From Streptomyces thermolilacinus SPC6 (GTDB taxonomy: Bacteria; Actinomycetota; Actinomycetes; Streptomycetales; Streptomycetaceae), in the NCBI RefSeq assembly GCF_000478605.2, contig NZ_ASHX02000001.1:5843001-5907000 (forward strand): DNA of 64,000 nt, written 5' to 3'. The position numbers were made by a program, and so were the translations under genes. The notes under the pieces are model-generated. The model saw only the letters and a program-made list of their open reading frames with translations. It did no database searches and was not told the DNA's origin. Below are positions 61,692-64,000 of the stretch, one piece after another; the first letter of the stretch is position 1, and each line of letters starts with the position of its first letter.

Positions 61692-63145
61692 GATGCCTCT
61701 ATCTGGTCCAGGAGCTGGCGCCCTACTTCGCCGAGGGCGGCCTCGGGCAGGCCGCGCGGGCGCTGCCGGAGCTCCTCCAGCGGGACCACGGGATCGAGCA
61801 CGACCTGCTGGTGCCGTACTACCCGTGGCTGGTCGCGGAACGGGGGCTGCGCACCAAGGAGGTCGCGCGGCTGCCCGGGATCCGGATCGCCGGAGTCACC
61901 GCCGAGGCGACGGTGGAGCAGGTGCTGAACCACGACGGCTCCTGCGAGGTCTTCCTGCTGCGCGCGGACGTCTGGTACGACCGTGAGGGCATCTACCGGG
62001 ACGGTCGCTACGTCGAGTTCGCCGACGCCACCGCCCGCGCGGCCTTCTTCGGGTGGGCCGCCGCCCGCTGGACCGAGATCTCCGGACGGCCTTACGACCT
62101 CGTGCACGGCAACGACTGGCAGTCGGGCGCCGCGCTGGCCCATCTGCGGCAGGCCCGGGGATCCGCCGCGCGGCCGGCGCTGCTGATGAACGTGCACAAC
62201 GGCGCCTACCCCGGTGAGGTGAGCGTGGCCGAGGTCGCCGGGCTCGGTCTGCCGGACGCGTTCCGGAAGCCGTTCCTGACCGCCGCGCGCGGACGGCCGA
62301 GCCTGCTGCTCGCGGGGCTGCTGGCCGCGGACGCGGCCACGACGGGCAGCCCCGGATACGCGCGGGAACTCAGGGCGGACTTCGCGGGCTCGCCCCTCGG
62401 CGACGTGCTCGAACCGCTCGCCCTGACCGGCATCGTCGCGGGCGTCGACGAGCGGGTCTGGGACCCCGCGGCGCCGGGAAGGCTTGCGATGCCCTTCGAC
62501 CGGGACGCGGTGACCTCGGGCAAGCGCGCCAACAAGCGGGAGCTGCAACACCTCGTGGCGCTGCGGGAGGACCCCGACGTCCCGCTCTTCGGGGTGTGCG
62601 CGCGGCTCGTGCCCGAGAAGGGCGTCGACCTGATGCTGACGGCCCTCGGGCCCCGGCTGCTGGACGGCACCGCCCAGCTGGTGGTCGTCGGCTCCGGGGA
62701 CACCGCGTACATGAGGGCGCTCGCGGAGCTGCACCGCCTCGCCCCGGGAGCCGTCCACCACCTGCCGCGCTTCGACCACGACGTCGCGTCGCTGGTCTAC
62801 GCGGGTTCCGACTTCACCCTCATGCCGTCCCGGGTCGAGCCCTGCGGGCTGAACCAGCTCATCGCCATGGCGTACGCGACAGTGCCGCTGGTCAGCGCCG
62901 TGGGTGGGCTGCGCGACACGGTGAGCGAACTGCGCGGCGCGCCGCAGGAGGGCACGGGCTTCCGGTTCGCCGCGCTCACCGCGCAGGCCGTCGAGGACAC
63001 CGTCGCCGACGCGGCGCGGTGGCTTGGCTCAAGCCCCGGCCAGGTCGAGCGGACCCGGCGGCGGCTGATGGACCAGGACTGGACGTGGCACCGCACCGCC
63101 CGGGAGACCGCGCGGCTGTACGAACAGGTGGTGGCGCATGACTGA
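61688..63145 (+). CDS. GT5-type glycosyltransferase (glycogen/starch synthase-like)
   Basis: A 485-aa GT-B enzyme of the GlgA type, which uses ADP- or UDP-glucose, or a related donor, to extend alpha-1,4 glucans. N-terminal ELAPYFAEGGLGQAARALPE replaces the usual KTGGLADV loop with EGGLGQ, a change that may reflect a different donor. Further motifs: LVHGNDWQSGAALAHLR, RLVPEKGVDLMLTAL and SRVEPCGLNQLIAMAYATVP (E-x7-type region). It overlaps the neighbours on both sides (ATGA upstream, 8 bp downstream). Confidence 0.92.
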   Translation: MRCLYLVQELAPYFAEGGLGQAARALPELLQRDHGIEHDLLVPYYPWLVAERGLRTKEVARLPGIRIAGVTAEATVEQVLNHDGSCEVFLLRADVWYDREGIYRDGRYVEFADATARAAFFGWAAARWTEISGRPYDLVHGNDWQSGAALAHLRQARGSAARPALLMNVHNGAYPGEVSVAEVAGLGLPDAFRKPFLTAARGRPSLLLAGLLAADAATTGSPGYARELRADFAGSPLGDVLEPLALTGIVAGVDERVWDPAAPGRLAMPFDRDAVTSGKRANKRELQHLVALREDPDVPLFGVCARLVPEKGVDLMLTALGPRLLDGTAQLVVVGSGDTAYMRALAELHRLAPGAVHHLPRFDHDVASLVYAGSDFTLMPSRVEPCGLNQLIAMAYATVPLVSAVGGLRDTVSELRGAPQEGTGFRFAALTAQAVEDTVADAARWLGSSPGQVERTRRRLMDQDWTWHRTARETARLYEQVVAHD

Positions 63146-63821
63146 CGGACCGGCTCCGCACCGGACCCCGACCTTCTCCGAGTGGACAGGCGACAGGATG
63201 CTGGACGACACCCGACGGCGCACGGCACACATGCACAACTATCTGACGGACGTACAGCGGGCGGTGGGCAAGGTCTCGCTCACCGAGCTCAGCGATGTGG
63301 CCGCCATCCTGGAGCGCGCCTACACCGCCGGACGTACCGTCTTCACCTGCGGCAACGGTGGAAGTGCCGCCACCGCCTCGCATCTGGCGGTCGATCTGTC
63401 GAAGAACACCCGGCTGACCGGCACCCCGCCGCTGCGGGTGATGTCCCTGGTCGACCACGTGCCCGCGATCACCGCCTGGGCCAACGACGTGGGCTACGAG
63501 TCGGTCTTCAGCGGCCAGCTCACCGGTCTGGCCGGGGAGGGCGATGTGGTGATCGGCATCAGCACCAGTGGGAATTCCCCCAATGTGCTGGAGGCGCTGC
63601 GGCACGCCCGCGAACTCGGCGCGATGACGGTGGGGCTGCTCGGCCCGACGGCGGTGCGGGCGGCCGCGCTGTGCGACCGCTGGGTGACGGCTCCGGCCGA
63701 GTCCATCGAGGAGCAGGAGGACATCCACATGATGATCGCCCATCTGCTGACCCGCCACATGCGCGAGTTCGTCCGCGCCGGCCGGATCGTGTCGGCCTCC
63801 GCGCAGGGCAGCGGCCGTTGA
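63138..63821 (+). CDS. gmhA: Phosphoheptose isomerase-like SIS protein
   Basis: A 227-aa SIS-domain protein of the GmhA family, which isomerises sedoheptulose 7-phosphate to a heptose 7-phosphate. Motifs: FTCGNGGSAATASHLAVDL, GISTSGNSPNVLEALRHA and EEQEDIHMMIAHLLTRHM, containing the active-site Ser/Glu/His pattern. A GmhB-like phosphatase is in the same cluster, but no heptose kinase or heptose nucleotidyltransferase is visible in the window. It overlaps both neighbours. Confidence 0.92.
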   Translation: MTDGPAPHRTPTFSEWTGDRMLDDTRRRTAHMHNYLTDVQRAVGKVSLTELSDVAAILERAYTAGRTVFTCGNGGSAATASHLAVDLSKNTRLTGTPPLRVMSLVDHVPAITAWANDVGYESVFSGQLTGLAGEGDVVIGISTSGNSPNVLEALRHARELGAMTVGLLGPTAVRAAALCDRWVTAPAESIEEQEDIHMMIAHLLTRHMREFVRAGRIVSASAQGSGR

Positions 63822-64000
63822 CCCGCACACACCGCATCAGCGCCACACTGCCCGACGGGCGCAGCATCCACTACTACGACGAGCAGCCGGGCCGCGCCCG
63901 CCCGTCCGCGCCCGCCGCCCCGCCCGCCGCTCCGGTGCCCTCCACCCTGCGCTGGGACCCGACGACCGAGGACTGGGTCCTGATGGCCCCGCACCGGGCC
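63818..64000 (+). CDS. galT: Galactose-1-phosphate uridylyltransferase-like protein, partial
   Basis: The first 61 codons of a GalT-family protein cut by the right edge. The start is TTG at 63818, overlapping the gmhA stop (TTGA). The visible sequence RSIHYYDEQPGRARP, a Pro/Ala linker, then LRWDPTTEDWVLMAPHRA matches the GalT N-terminus. GalT enzymes swap UMP between UDP-sugars and sugar 1-phosphates; here it may activate glucose, galactose or a heptose 1-phosphate for the GT5 enzymes. The donor preference cannot be seen. Confidence 0.85.
   Translation, partial: MTRTHRISATLPDGRSIHYYDEQPGRARPSAPAAPPAAPVPSTLRWDPTTEDWVLMAPHRA

Noticed and set aside
45478..64000. Calling the cluster an acarbose cluster
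   Set aside because: GT5-like and MalQ genes fit, but no 2-epi-5-epi-valiolone synthase or valienol-processing gene is in the window, and the ketoisomerase predicts a 3-amino rather than 4-amino sugar.

Overview
The window is high-GC actinobacterial chromosome and almost certainly from Streptomyces. Coding density is high, third codon positions are very GC-rich, GTG and TTG starts are common, and housekeeping genes of the Streptomyces core are present: an ATP-type PfkA with GGEGT and PKTIDND motifs, MurT/GatD, a CtaG-like protein, a Ski2-like DUF3516 helicase, an MltG-like protein, and a sugar ABC transporter lacking its own ATPase. I saw no tRNA, rRNA or CRISPR array.

Layout. 1-5,900: a truncated anti-sigma-type kinase, then a compact class I lanthipeptide locus on the minus strand. 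It holds a stand-alone C-terminal dehydratase domain, an N-terminal dehydratase, a 52-aa precursor and a LanC cyclase, with no transporter, protease or immunity gene beside it. 6,200-15,400: core metabolism and envelope genes (pectate lyase, CtaG-like protein, PfkA, GatD/MurT, peptide deformylase, a TetR regulator facing an acyl-CoA dehydrogenase, a PASTA protein). 15,500-22,400: an alpha-glucoside uptake and hydrolysis operon plus a separate sugar-binding protein. 22,500-26,200: a PadR / MacB-like ABC / FtsX-like operon. 26,400-44,700: mixed core and accessory genes, including a Cys-rich membrane protein pair, TesB, the helicase, a PNGase A-like secreted protein, an FAD/Fe-S oxidoreductase, a MarR/ABC-exporter pair, a previously unlisted 19-aa amphipathic peptide gene, the MltG-like protein, a flavin monooxygenase and a YjbQ protein. 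44,900-45,060: remnant of an IS5-like transposase.

45,400 to the right edge: a saccharide biosynthesis cluster that continues past the window. RmlA and RmlB make a dTDP-4-keto-6-deoxy sugar. A FdtA/QdtA-like ketoisomerase and a DegT/DnrJ aminotransferase should give a dTDP-3-amino-3,6-dideoxyhexose. Two starch-synthase-type (GT5-like) glycosyltransferases, a 4-alpha-glucanotransferase (MalQ) and a GalT-like protein point to an alpha-glucan-like oligosaccharide. GmhA- and GmhB-like enzymes hint at heptose or sedoheptulose phosphate metabolism. A minus-strand operon with short gene overlaps encodes an ATP-grasp ligase, an acyl carrier protein, a truncated acyl-CoA-dehydrogenase-like subunit, a complete acyl-CoA dehydrogenase and a phosphopantetheinyl transferase. 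Across the divergent promoter lies a BtrH-like Cys/His acyltransferase. I infer that an acid is loaded on the carrier protein by the ATP-grasp enzyme, oxidised by a two-subunit flavoenzyme and transferred to the (amino)sugar. GT5 plus MalQ recalls acarbose-type clusters and ATP-grasp/ACP/BtrH recalls butirosin; the combination is unfamiliar to me and is the strongest candidate for an undescribed system here.
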